A stretch of 64,000 nucleotides of DNA from Yponomeuta sedellus (GCA_934045075.1 CAKOGX010000004.1:1-64000); one strand, 5' to 3'. Shown: positions 22,056 through 32,732, numbered from the stretch's first letter. The notes: generated from the letters alone by a model not told the origin. Translations and numbers: made by a program.

Positions 22056-24289
22056 AGATTTGAATGACAAAGCTTTTGGAAACGGGGAGCTTTCTCACTT
22101 TGTCCCGATGCTGGACCGACCGTGACATAAGAGCGTTGCGGTCTGTAGGCTTTTCTACACATCTTCTCGGGTTTCTAGAGACGCAGGAGATTGGGAGCTT
22201 TGGAAGGGAGTTACAAGGGGCAGAGGGTAATAATGGTGGGGGGGAAGGGTGTCCAATACTGACCTCAAAACTGTCTATGAATTTGTAGAACTAAATGCCG
22301 AGGCCGAAACCAGAGTGCAAGAAACTCACCAAGGCCGAAGGCCGAACGGTACTGAAACGAACGGACGAACGGTACTGAAAACCGATTTGCTTGGTGGTTT
22401 CCAGTTTGAAAAAGATTTCTTGGCACCTAGGAGGGTCCTATAGGGTGCTATTTCTTACCTTAAACGCTATCAGCTGGGCTCTGGAACTTAGCCAGGGCGT
22501 GTATGGGGCTGGGCTGTACCTCCTGTAGTCGCTACAACTTTCTAGACTTCTCTAGACACCTCCTCGGGTTTCTAGGGGTGCAGGTGATTGGGAGCTCTGG
22601 ACAGAGCTAAAAGCTACTGGAAGCGGGGAGCTACCTTAAATACCAACAGCGAGGTGTCATAAGAGCGTTGCTGTCTGAAAGCGGTTCTTCGGCACTTGGG
22701 AGCATTTCTAACCTTAAACGCTATCAGATGAGGTCTGGAACTCAACCAGCACGTGTATGGGGCTGGGCTGTTTCTCCTGCGAGGCCGACGCACTTGCGCG
22801 GGGACTCTTTCGAGTTTCTAGAGGCGCAGGAGATTGGGAGTTCTGGACAGGGCTAGAGACAGCTATTGGAAGCGGGGAGATATCTTACATACGATCAGCG
22901 AGGTCTTGAAGCTGGATTAGCCGTGTCATAACAGCGTTGCTGTCTGAAAGCGTTTCTTCGGCACCTGGGAGCATTTCTGACCTTAAACGCTATCAGCTGG
23001 GCTCTGGAACTCTGCCAGCGCGTGTATGGGGCTGGGCTGCTTCTTCTGCGAGCCGCGACTACTTTCTAGACACTTTCCAAAGGCGCAGGAGATTGGGAGC
23101 TAAGGGTGTCTAATACTGACCTCGAAACTGTCTATGAATTTGTAGAAGACAGAAAGCCGAACAGTACTGAAAATCGATTCGCTTCGTGTTTCCAGTTTGA
23201 AAAAGATTTTTTTGGCACCTAGGAGGGTCCTATAGGGTCCTATTTGGGTACCGGCAGAATACCCAGCGCTAGAGTTTTCTTCTTAAACTCTCAGCACATG
23301 CTCAGTCGGAACCCGTTTGCATTTGCCACACGCACGTTGAAGCGTTTTCAGCATTCGTCCCTATCACACCAATAGGCACTTACCGTACCGCACAAAATGT
23401 TGAGTTATGTTTGTATAATTATTCTGTATGTTTATGTTTCGTCTATGTTTACTCTCTACTGTTACTTTGTGATGTAATATGTGATGCCATTGATACATGT
23501 GTCTTACGGAAATAAATATTTTATCTATCTATTTCAGATTCAGATTCCTTTATTGCCATAATCATGTGTTATTACAGTTCTTATATGTAATTTAAGATGT
23601 ACATGACACCCTGCAAGGGCACTGCAATATAACTTAATTTAATTTAACTTAACTAATTGTTCGCTTATAACTATCTATTACATATTTACATATATTTTTC
23701 TTTCAATTGTGTAGTTTTAACATTTATCATTGAAAAATTCTTGAAGAGAATAGTAACATTTCTGGCCCAAGTACTTATTGAGGGTTATTTTAAACAAATT
23801 ATCGTCTTCTATATTTTGCATATGATATGGTATAGCATTGAAAACTTTTGCTGCCATTGAGTGGGGACCAGAGTTTACTATTTCTAGCTTGGCCTTTCTG
23901 ACCTTAAACGCTATCAGCTGGGCTCTGGAACTCAGTCAGCGCGTGTATGGGGCTGGGCTGCTTCTTCTGTGAGCCGCGACTACTTTCTAGACATCTTCTC
24001 GAGTTTCTAGAGGCGCAGCAGATTGGCAGCTTTGGAGGGGAGTAAGAGAGGGCAGAGGGTACAAATGGGGGGGGGGGGGGTAATGGTGTCAATACTGACC
24101 TTAAAACTTCCTATGAATTTGTAGAATTAAATGCCGAGGCCGAAACCAGAGTGCAAGAAATTCACCAAGGCCGAAGGCCGAAGGGTACTGAAAATCGATT
24201 CGCTTGATGTATCCAGCACGAAAAGTGTCGTGTCATAAGAGCGTTGCTGTCTGAAAGCGGTTCTTCTGTACCTAAGAGCATTTCTGACC
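22056..24289 (-). repeat. Decayed tandem array of the alpha-Cat terminal exon
   Basis: Exon-derived copies start at about 23903, 22983, 22713 and 22459, with a partial one at 22152-22202; each was counted against the real exon at 24290-24454. They share the stop-codon end (CTTAAACGCTATCAG on the + strand). Flanking text is also repeated: GAGCGTTGCTGTCTGAAAGC, GATTGGGAGCT, and AATGCCGAGGCCGAAACCAG. The copy at 23903 keeps GSQKKQPSPIHALTEFQSP and ADSV in frame, but an in-frame TAG and an indel appear further 5'. The array is broken at about 23270-23890 by LINE 3'-end sequence. It lies in the 3' flank or 3'UTR. Confidence 0.85.
23270..23890. repeat. LINE 3'-end sequences inserted in the terminal-exon array
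   Basis: The block 23400-23535 ends in AAATAAATATTTTATC plus a CTAT run, a LINE-like 3' tail. The block 23540-23880 (ACACCCTGCAAGGGCACTGC; CCAGAGTTTACTA) matches a second copy at 54575-55150, reading as the 3' end of a LINE on the - strand. Confidence 0.55.
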
Positions 24290-24454
24290 TTAAACGCTAT
24301 CAGCTGGGCTCTGGAACTCAGCCAGCGCGTGTATGGGGCTGGGCTGCTTCTTCTGTGAGCCGCGACGCACTTTCGCGCGGACCTCCTCGGGTTTCTCGGG
24401 GCGAACCAGAGGCTTCTTCTCGGGCGCCTTCATGCGCCATACGACGATCGGGGA
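24290..24454 (-). CDS. alpha-Cat: alpha-catenin terminal exon and stop
   Basis: Acceptor CCCCGCAG; phase 0 in; 54 codons and TAA (24290-24292). It encodes SPIVVWRMKAPEKKPLVRPE, a Glu/Lys/Arg stretch, GSQKKQPSPIHALAEFQSP and ADSV. This is the basic C-terminal extension of the actin-binding domain. A TTA-flanked hairpin MITE sits 51 bases upstream of the acceptor. At least five decayed copies of this exon lie downstream at 22.1-24.0 kb. Confidence 0.96.
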   Translation of the reverse strand, partial: SPIVVWRMKAPEKKPLVRPEKPEEVRAKVRRGSQKKQPSPIHALAEFQSPADSV

Positions 24455-24505
24455 CTGCGGGGGAGGAGTTAGGTCAGTTTGGGAGCCTTAGAATTACGTG
24501 TCTTA

Positions 24506-24644
24506 GGGCTGATTTTTCAATAGTCAGATAACTTTTATCTGAGAAATAAAAATGGCGGTTTGACATAATTTTCATACATAAGCTGTCAAACCGCCATTTT
24601 TAATTCCTCAGATAAAAGTTATCTGACTATTGAAGAATCAGCCC
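24506..24644. mobile_element. Hairpin MITE-5, TTA target duplication
   Basis: Ends GGGCTGATTTTTCAATAGTC and complement, with TTA at 24503-24505 and 24645-24647. It lies 51 bases upstream of the last alpha-Cat exon's acceptor. A diverged, longer relative is at 27305-27490. Confidence 0.88.
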
Positions 24645-24667
24645 TTAATAGGCTTGAATTATGTGAT

Positions 24668-25018
24668 TATATTATTTTTAATGCACTAACCCGTGCTAAG
24701 GACAATTTAAAAAAAACCTATTTAGAGGCTAAAAATTCCACCCATGCCATAATCATGTGGGTACAGCGATATCATTCCGATGTAAAAGCTAACTGCAAAG
24801 TACTCGGGGCTGCAAGTGATGCAAATTACTTCAGCCAGATGTCGCTGCCTGTACGTAATACAGAGAATATTTTAAAGAGGTTGGAAATTTCACTGATGCC
24901 GGCGAGTCGCCCATTAGCCCAGTTGGAAAGAGCGCTGGCACGGATGGCCAGAGTTCGCGGGTTCGTATCCCGGCATGAGTGGAATTTTTTGCCTCGAAAT
25001 AGGTTTTTGAAATTATCA
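24668..25018 (+). mobile_element. SINE-1 copy, nearly complete
   Basis: Inverted tail at the start, then the head (TACAGCGATATCATTCCGAT; AGCCAGATGTCGCTGCCTGT), then the tRNA body (GCCCATTAGCCCAGTTGGAA; GGCATGAGTGG). Confidence 0.85.
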
Positions 25019-25031
25019 GCTGTAGCACGTA

Positions 25032-25231
25032 CGTTATCAACCCTTATATGTCCCCACTGCTGGGGCACGGGTCTCTTCCTGCATCGCAGGAAGGTTAGGC
25101 CATACTCCACCACGGGGGCCAAGTCCGGGTAGGTGGAGGATTGTGAGACAGTGGCCGGGCCTCACTGTCAAAAGTTATCAAGCCGCCCATAAGGCCTCTG
25201 ACATGGCTTAACGACTGCCATTATATGACAG
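25032..25231 (+). repeat. Repeat R-A, partial
   Basis: 5' half of the family. Confidence 0.85.
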
Positions 25232-25439
25232 AGTAGCACGTAGATTTTACATATACATACAATACAGTTATATTAGGAATAACACACGCTAACGGTGAAA
25301 GAAAACATTATGAGGCAACCTGAGTGTCTGAGGCGTTCAAGTACCTCAGCGCTTGAAATCGCCAATCCGCGGTGGACACGCGTGGTAATTAAGCTCACTC
25401 TCTGAGAGAAGGCATGCGCCCTCCAGTGGTACAATGCCC

Positions 25440-25582
25440 TTCTAAATTGTAAATGTTTGTTTTAAATCGTATTCTTTGTTTTATTATATTTTTCTTTGTT
25501 CTGTCTTTTATTATTTGTCTGTAGTATTATAATATCGTGTTACATTGTGTTATGTGTATTGTATCTTTGTGGCTGCAAATAA

Positions 25583-25667
<85 letters not shown>
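25440..25667 (+). repeat. LINE 3' tail with (CT)n and (TA)n
   Basis: AAATAAATG is followed by about 23 CT and 18 TA dinucleotides. Frames through it are repeat artefacts. Confidence 0.9.
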
Positions 25668-25668
<1 letters not shown>

Positions 25669-25775
25669 GCATATACAAATACTCTGTCGAAGCGCGTCAC
25701 GCCGATAGGGGACGCTTGACAAACACGTGACACGCTTGTCGTTGTTCCGAACAACCGCCACTTTGTACCGGATAC

Positions 25776-25972
25776 GATATATCTATAATATAAAAATGAA
25801 TCCCGGAATGTGTTGGTAAGCGCAAATCTCGAAAGCAGCTGAACCGATTTCGCTGATTCTTTTTTTAGAATATTCCTTAAAGTACGGGGATGGTTCTTAC
25901 GGAGAGAAAAATAAAAAAAAAATAAGAATCGACTGTTAGGCGGTACGAAGTTCGCTGGGTCAACTAGTATAT
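25776..25972 (+). mobile_element. Helitron-like non-autonomous element
   Basis: Starts TCTATAATATAAAAATG after A and ends GGGTCAACTAG before T, which fits Helitron rules (5' TC, 3' CTRR, A/T insertion). A related copy is at 52050-52240 on the other strand. Confidence 0.6.
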
Positions 25973-26229
25973 ATATATATAATAAGCGCCCCCTATCGGC
26001 GTGACGCGCTTCGACAGAGTCCCGGTGCCTGTCGGCGATCCAACAGTCAGTCTGCGTTTGAGCTCCGCCGAGTGAACACCTTGGAACTGTCTCCCGTTCC
26101 GTACAAGTGATGAGTGCTATCTTTCAAGTGACTAAATATTTATTTACAGTGATTACCTAAATAACGTGTGAACTGAAATTGGTGTTCCTTGCTTGATTCC
26201 CACGCTGGGCCCACAATATGTTTAACGGT

Positions 26230-26640
26230 CAACCTCATGAAACCCCGACATATATAAAATTTTATAATAATTCAAATTCAATTTAAATCATTTTATTTCA
26301 ACGTAAAGAATTTACTGTGACAATATGCAAAAAAAAACCACTCCCTGCACCACAAGCAAAAAAAAAATAACCCATCTACCAATCATGAAAAAAGCACGAA
26401 AGTGGGCAAAAAAAAACAAACACTAACAGTAGCTGTGAGAATTAGATTAATAATAACATTAGCTGTAAAAACGTGTGTGTACGATAGGTACCACCTGTAC
26501 TTAAGATGTATATCTGTAAGAAAACTGTACAAATGGTATGGAGAGATAGGGACAAAAAATATTCAACACAGAAAACAAAAGGCACGGACCCCGAGTCTGT
26601 GGAAACAAGCTGTATTATATTATATTCTTTATTTTTTTTA
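26230..26640. other. AT-rich stretch
   Basis: A-rich, no repeat or exon recognised. The block 25990-26215 before it may be LTR-like (AGTGATTACCTAAATAACG is shared with 16790-16812). Confidence 0.4.
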
Positions 26641-26872
26641 TTTTTAATGCACTAACCCGTGCTAAGGACAATTTAAAAAAACCAATTTAGAGGCTAAAAA
26701 TTCCACCCATGCCGGGATTCGAACCCGCGACCTCTGGCTATCCGTGCCAGCGCTCTTCCAATTGAGCTAATGGTCGACTCACTGGCATCAGTGAAATTTC
26801 GAACCTCTTTACACTATTCTCTGTATTACGTACAGGCAGCGACATCTGGCTGAAGTAGATTGCATCACTTAA
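26637..26872 (-). mobile_element. SINE-1 copy
   Basis: Complete reverse-orientation copy from tail (AATGCACTAACCCGTGCTAA) through tRNA body to head. Confidence 0.85.
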
Positions 26873-27002
26873 AGCTGTATTTTTATTAAAAAAAATGTGA
26901 CGAAATAGCAGAAACTACAACTTACATAGTTCTATATCCGGGGTATAGCGGGGCGGCACAAATGCAAACACACGTTATACTTAGCGGTAAGCGTAATAAT
27001 TA

Positions 27003-27155
27003 TGCTAAAATAATTACTTATAATTATGCGAAAATAATTAATTATAATTATGCTAAAATTATTTATTAAAATTATGCTAAAATTATTAATTATAACTATG
27101 CGAAAATAATTAGTTATAATTATGCTAAAATTATTATTTATAATGATAATTATTT
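27003..27155. repeat. About 30-bp AT-rich tandem repeats
   Basis: Units such as TAATTATGCGAAAATAATTA, five to six times. Confidence 0.85.
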
Positions 27156-27700
27156 TTATTAATAGGGGGGGGGGTCTGATTATTCAATTTCGTTTCGCTT
27201 GTTGTTTGTGTAAAACAAAATGCTGTTAATTATGCTTAGAATAATTATTAATTATTATTGTAAGCAATACGATACTTCATGTTTGTAGTGACTTATTATT
27301 TGTATAAGGACAATTTTTTTAATCCTCGGATAAAAGTTATCCGTTGAATATCGTATTAAACAACCGATTCAAAAATCTGTTCTAAATGCCTTTCTTTTGT
27401 TATTTCACGGTGACATTTTCATACTATTGTGTAATACTTTATTAGACGGATAAGTTTTATCCGAGGACTGAAAAATCAGCCCTAAATAAAATATTGTTGT
27501 TCTTTAGTTAGTTCATCACTTGAAAACAAATAAATCATTTTAATATGTTTTTTAACTAATATTTAAACAGTTGTCTGGAAAATTAAGTAAAACTAAGCTC
27601 CTGTTTCACAATGTTCAAATAAAGTTCCAGATAAGCTATTGAAGGGTTGAAAGTGAAAAAGAACCCGAATTGCCAATTTAACAAGAGATATTTATTCGAC

Positions 27701-28101
27701 AAAAACGACAAGCAGCTGATACACAAGAGGTCAAGGACAAGAGAGAGTGAATAACCTAGATAAACGATATTTGACAGATGACATAACGTTCCGTTATTAG
27801 AAATGATAACAATCTGCGTTTGAAGTTTAACTACGTTCCAACAGCTATCCGCAACCAGGGCTGCCGTTTGTTCTAAATTTAAATAAATATTCCTATATTG
27901 CGTGTGTTCGTTTATGGCTTCAAATTTAGAACAAACGACAGCCCTGGTTGCGGATAGCTGTTGGAACGTAGTTAAACGTCAAACGCAGATTGTTATCATT
28001 TCTAATAACGGAACGTTGTGTCATCTGTCAAATATCGTTTATCTAGGTTATTCACTCTCTCTTGTCCTTGACCTCTTGTGTATCAGCTGCTTGTCGTTTT
28101 T
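27701..28101. repeat. Near-perfect 180-bp inverted repeat
   Basis: Arms 27701-27880 and 27922-28101 with a 41-base loop; I count three mismatches. An arm includes AACAGCTATCCGCAACCAGG. No other copy was seen in this window. It lies in the last alpha-Cat intron. Confidence 0.9.
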
Positions 28102-28439
28102 CGTTATATCACATAACTATTACATAAATAAATTAATTGAAATCTGAACTAAACAACATCTGACGGATAAGCTCGTAGTGAATAATTGGAGCCATTTCCA
28201 AATTAGGATAAATAAAAGCTTTTAGCCAAATACTTAACCATGCAAATGCTGCGCGTTTAAAAAACATACATGTTATTTCATATGGTAATTACATGTAGCC
28301 AGACAGTATAATGAACGCGCCACAAAATCCTGACCTACTTCATAAGCTGCTGCGAAGGAAAACATCGTAACGAAATCCGAGTAATTGATTGTCTAAAAGT
28401 GAAAAATGGCAGTTGACACTTGATTGTCTGTCCTTATCT

Positions 28440-28840
28440 TAATATCTTGTCCTTGTCTACTTGACGGACTTGCTTTACATTTTTTGATAGTTTGCACTTG
28501 CATAGTTTGAACGCCTATATCAGTGATCTGGCGATGTCAAGTACTGAACCACTCTGATCAGTATTTGCCGGTGTCAAGTAAATGACTGCTTGGATTCGTG
28601 ATTTGGCGATATTAAGTACTTGATTGCTTTATCAGTATTTGGCTCTGTAAAGTACTTGACTGCTTGAATCAGTCATTCCGCTGTGAAGTACTTGACTGAT
28701 CAGATCAGTGATTGGGCGCTGTCAAGTACTTGACTGCCTGAATCAGGGATTTGACGCTTTGGCCGCTTAGATCAGTGATTTGGCACTATCAATACAATTT
28801 GGGCCGCCAGAATCAGTGCAGTTGCGCTGTCAAACTGAAA
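28440..28840 (-). repeat. Short tandem repeats resembling the 5' edge of alpha-Cat exon 29833-29949
   Basis: About nine units of 40-50 bases of the form GACTGCTTGAATCAGTGATT-TGGCGCTGTCAAGTACTT. The real exon edge reads GGCCGCCTGGATCAGGGA-CGTGGCGCTGTCGAGCT. The unit at about 28757 matches at roughly 28 of 34 positions by eye. They lie about 1 kb downstream of that exon in the transcript. Confidence 0.6.
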
Positions 28841-29176
28841 AATGCACGAGTTATGCTACAAGACATACATACACACATAACCTCACGCCTGCATCCCAGA
28901 GGGGTAGGCAGAGACCAGGGACTGCCACCCTGAAAGCTACCTACCTGCAGTGCACTTTCACGACACCGCGTTTTTCACCAAAATATATTCACTGTTTTGG
29001 GCGATCCGTCGCCCAACACCAAAACTGTTACGGGATCCATCGCGGAACCTATTTCACACTTCACACGAAGATATAAGCCCGGAAATCTAATTGCCACACA
29101 ATTTTGTGAAATCCCACGTTTCACACGCATAAAAACAAGAGGTCAATGTTCCAACTCATCTGACAGCTGTCAAAAT

Positions 29177-29735
29177 TAAAAACCTATTTAGAGGCTAAAA
29201 ATTTCACCCATGCCGGGATTCGAACCCGCAACCTCTGGCCGCTTAAATCCGTGCCAGCGCTCTACCAATTGAGCCAATGGGCCACTCACCCGAAACAGTG
29301 AAATTTCGAACCTCTTTACACTATTCTCTGTATTACGTACAGGCAGCGACATCTGACTTAAGCAAATTGCATCACTTACAGCCCCGACTGCAGTTAGGTT
29401 TTAACATCGGAACGATATCACTGTACCCACATGATTATACTATTTTTATTTTTAAAGCAGTAACCCGTGCTAAGGACAAATTTAAAAACTTATTTAGAGG
29501 CTAAACATTTCACCCATGCCGGGATTCGAACCCGCAACCTCTGGCTGAACTTAGAGGTTCTCAATTTTACTGATGCCGGTGAGTCGCCCATTGGCTCAAT
29601 TGGTAGAGCGCTGGCACGAATAGCCGGAGGTGGCGGGTTCGAATCCCGGCATGGGTGAAATTTTTAGCCTCTGAATAGGTTTTTAAATTTGTCCTTAGCA
29701 CGGGTTAGTGCATTGAAAATAAAAATAGTATAATG
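29177..29735. mobile_element. Two SINE-1 copies, second fully palindromic at its ends
   Basis: 29177-29425 is a reverse copy. 29444-29735 starts with the reversed tail (AGCAGTAACCCGTGCTAAGG) and ends with the forward tail, so both ends are inverted repeats of each other. Confidence 0.8.
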
Positions 29736-29832
29736 ACAGCTGTCAAGTCATGGAACGCGTTCGAAACCAAACTTCTATTCTAAACAGCATGTAAAACCGT
29801 TTTCGGGCACATAGTAGATTGTAAGCACTCAC

Positions 29833-29949
29833 GGCGATGGTTCCCTGGCGGGTGTACTTGGTAGAGGCGACGTAGGAGCTCTTGACGGTCAGCACGACCG
29901 CGTTCATCAGGTTTTTGGCCGCCTGGATCAGGGACGTGGCGCTGTCGAG
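29833..29949 (-). CDS. alpha-Cat: alpha-catenin exon: actin-binding domain (SLIQAAKNLMNAVV)
   Basis: Acceptor CTTCCGCAG, donor GCC/GTGAGTG; phase 0 at both ends; 39 codons. It encodes LDSATSLIQAAKNLMNAVVL, then TVKSSYVASTKYTRQGTIA, the last helix of the actin-binding domain with its conserved STKY. Short repeats resembling its 5' edge lie about 1 kb downstream. Confidence 0.96.
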
Positions 29950-30119
29950 CTGCGGAAGTAATGTAAGTAACGAAATGAAATCTTCTTCTTCTTCAGGCCA
30001 CATTAGTCCACTGCTGGACACAGCCCTCCACTAATGAGCGCAAGGTGTAAGGTAAGGTAGGTGTATAACTTTTTTTCAACTATTGGTTTATAATGTAGTG
30101 TAAACTTTGTGTAAACTTT

Positions 30120-30132
30120 GTTCTTATCTTAT

Positions 30133-30168
<36 letters not shown>

Positions 30169-30246
30169 ATAAGATAAGAATATTCTTTATTGTACACACC
30201 AGAAAATAATTACAGAGACCACAGTTACAAAAGAAGAGGTACAATT

Positions 30247-30330
<84 letters not shown>
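30120..30330. repeat. (TA)n tracts
   Basis: Long AT dinucleotide runs at 30136-30165 and 30252-30327, with CTTATCTTATAT and its complement around the first. Confidence 0.9.
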
Positions 30331-30332
<2 letters not shown>

Positions 30333-30371
30333 ACTAAAAACATAACAAAACAGTAACAAATTTACAAAATT

Positions 30372-30515
30372 ACACTATTTTTATTTTTAATGCACTAACC
30401 CGTGCTAAGGAATTACTCAATTGCTCAATTGGTAGAGCGCTGGTACGGATAGCCAGAGGTTGCGGGTTCGAATCCCGGCATGGGTGAAATTTTTAGCCTC
30501 TAAATAGGTTTTTAA
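30372..30515 (+). mobile_element. SINE-1 copy with 12-base target duplication
   Basis: Flanked by AAATTTACAAAA on both sides. It begins with the reversed tail and ends after the tRNA body at AAATAGGTTTTT. Confidence 0.85.
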
Positions 30516-30519
30516 AATT

Positions 30520-31010
30520 TACAAAACACAACAAGATATATAATTTTAAATAAATTATTTCTCTCTCTCTCTCTTTATAATAATAAATAACACTGGAACG
30601 ACTTCAGGTGTTGTTTTATTTTTATTTATTTATTTTATTTATTTATTTAGAACACAAAACAGATTACAGACAGATTTACCAAATTGACATACATTTACAT
30701 TATAGATCAGATCTAGCCTATAACCCTAAACTTGTGTACCTAGCATGCACTTAGAGTAACTAGATTAGACTGAAAACTTATATTAATTTATTTTAATCTC
30801 TCAGTGTGATTATTTGTAGATAATTATGTACTTAGTAATATTAAAACAGAAAAACTGGATAAAAAACGGATAAGCAGGTAAAAAGTCAGATCTGGTCAAA
30901 GGGTAGAGTAGTAGTCGATGAAAAATGAGGGAAATCGAAGAATGAGTGACAAAATTTAAATATTTGAAAATGATAGATAGAAAAAGAAATAAAAATGGTG
31001 TGAAGAGGTT
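30520..31010. other. AT-rich intron part
   Basis: Simple CT and TTTA runs, LINE-tail-like text at 30650-30760; no exon seen. Confidence 0.45.
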
Positions 31011-31014
31011 TGCA

Positions 31015-31378
31015 CCGTCACGAAGGTTGTGCCGTCATTGGGGGATAATGCCCATAATCCCCACGCTGGTCATGCGGGTTGGGGATCGCAGATGTTCGGT
31101 CTTAAAAGTACCAGGAGTGCATAAAGCGGTGAGGAGAAACACTCCATGGGATCCAAGAGGAAAAATAAATATTCTTACGATCACATGGGATCTAAAAGGA
31201 AAAATAAATGTCTTTCGATCAAACACATGGGATCTAAGTAGCCGGAGGGGCAGTTCGGTGTAATTGTACTGTAGGGGGCGCCGCTGCCCACCCCCCGGTT
31301 TGTGTCCCTTAGTCGCCTTTTACGATAACCGCGGGAAGAATTGGGTTGTGCTATTCTCTAGGCCGACACCACACAGCT
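31015..31378. repeat. R-B copy interrupted by a CATGGGATC minisatellite
   Basis: R-B halves at 31015-31090 and 31245-31378 surround three units of CATGGGATCTAAAAGGAAAA (31142-31240). Confidence 0.75.
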
Positions 31379-31380
31379 TG

Positions 31381-31688
31381 AAATGAAATGAAAAGGTTTT
31401 ATTCAAAGTAGCGCAGAAGCTGCGGCTTAATGAACGTTAGAATTCAAACTAGGTGTCCATTTCAAAATCTAGATCATTTTGGAGAAAAAATGGACAAAAA
31501 AACTCCAAACTTAGTCTTTTCAAAGTCCTTAATAACAGAGTTTACATAATAACTTTAAAACATAAATTCATGCATTGCACTGGCTTTGATTCCAGACATC
31601 ATTGTCATCTAAATAATCCTTTATTTTATAGTAGCCCTTTTGGCACAAAGTGTACTTAACATATTTTTCGAACCGCGTTTCAGGCAAG
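31381..31688 (-). repeat. Dispersed repeat R-F (LINE-like 3' end)
   Basis: AAAGTAGCGCAGAAGCTGCG, TCAAACTAGGTGTCCATTTC and TGTCATCTAAATAATCCTTT are shared with 56187-56560 and 62780-62930. Confidence 0.8.
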
Positions 31689-31843
31689 ATATCCCGTCCC
31701 GTCCCATCCCGTCCCGTCCCGTCCCATCCCGTCCCGTGCCGTCCCGTCCCGTCCCGTCCCGTCCCGTCCCGTCCCGTCCCGTCCCGTCCCGTCCCGTCCC
31801 GTCCCGTCCCGTCCCATCCCATCTCATTTCATTTCATTTCTAA
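31689..31843 (-). repeat. GGGAC pentamer array beside an alpha-Cat donor
   Basis: About 25 copies of GTCCC (sense strand GGGAC), preceded on the sense strand by GAAAT units. It starts about 28 bases after the donor of exon 31854-31988. Four or more GGG runs with 2-base spacers fit the G-quadruplex pattern in the pre-mRNA. Confidence 0.9.
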
Positions 31844-31853
31844 CAGTACGTAC

Positions 31854-31988
31854 CCCGCTGACGATGAGTTCCCCGGATATATTCTGGACGTCCGCCTTCA
31901 CTTTGCTGGTGATCTGTATCTGGTGGCAGTAAAGCGCGATGCGCTGCAGGTAGGCCAGCAGGTCCTGCTTGGTCGACGACTCGGGGCA
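31854..31988 (-). CDS. alpha-Cat: alpha-catenin exon: actin-binding domain (QDLLAYLQRIALYC)
   Basis: Acceptor CCCCCCAG, donor GGG/GTACGT; phase 0 at both ends; 45 codons. It encodes CPESSTKQDLLAYLQRIALY, then CHQIQITSKVKADVQNISGE and LIVSG, a signature of the alpha-catenin actin-binding domain. A GAAAT stretch and then a long GGGAC array start about 28 bases downstream of the donor on the sense strand. Confidence 0.96.
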
Positions 31989-32019
31989 CTGGGGGGCGAA
32001 GATGGAGAGATAAAGCACT

Positions 32020-32331
32020 TTGGACTTTGCATCTGCGTAATGAGATGATTTATACAGCGTCCAGTGGCAGCTTCACTCACACTAGATGGGTGAAGGCCAT
32101 AAAAAAAGTGTAACTTATTAGTAAGTAACATTAACATTTACATACAGGCACATACATTGCTTCTGGCCCCACACTAGGATACCCTGTGTCGTGGGAACCA
32201 GAAACAACGACATCACAAACATGTAAACATCCAAGACCTGGGTTTTTTTTTTTGTTCCCAGCCGGGATTCAACCCGGGACCTCTTGCATGGTAGGCACAC
32301 GCGCTACCGCTACGCCACAGAGGTCGTCTTG
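32020..32331 (-). mobile_element. SINE-3 tail and SINE-2 copy
   Basis: 32032-32098 is the end of SINE-3 reversed (TTTATACAGCGTCCAGTGGC). 32123-32331 is a complete reversed SINE-2 with tRNA head. Confidence 0.85.
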
Positions 32332-32399
32332 TGTTCTAAGTGTTCTTGACTCGCGTTACAGTTATATATTATTTATTTAATTAATAATTCGATGGTGCG

Positions 32400-32640
32400 T
32401 TGGTTCCCAGGTTCGTTCGTTTGATCGATCGATTAATGAATCAGTCAATCAGTCACTCCATCAATCACTCAATCAATCAATACTTTATTTACTTATTTCT
32501 CTATTTATAGTATTAGTTCGTTCGTACTATTTATAGTTCGTTCGCTCGTTCGTTCAATAGATCAATCAATCAATCAGTCATTCATTCAGTCGATCAATAA
32601 TTTATTTACTTATTTCTCTATTTCTTTATGGTTTTTTTTA
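32400..32640. repeat. ATCA/GTTC-rich simple repeats
   Basis: Degenerate AATCAATC and GTTCGTTC tetramers. Confidence 0.85.
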
Positions 32641-32732
32641 TTTTATTCACTAATACTTGGATACCCAACGTCTTTAAAATTTACTTAATAACTTCGAGAT
32701 AATAACTGTAAGTTGATTCACGTTTTCACGTA

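Noticed and set aside
25527..25761. Frames of Ser-Leu or Tyr-Ile repeats
   Set aside because: CT and TA dinucleotide tracts.
31568..32048. Long frames of Gly-Arg-Asp-Gly-Thr or Pro-Val-Pro-Ser-Arg repeats
   Set aside because: Translation of the GTCCC pentamer array; only the part at 31854-31988 on the - strand is coding.
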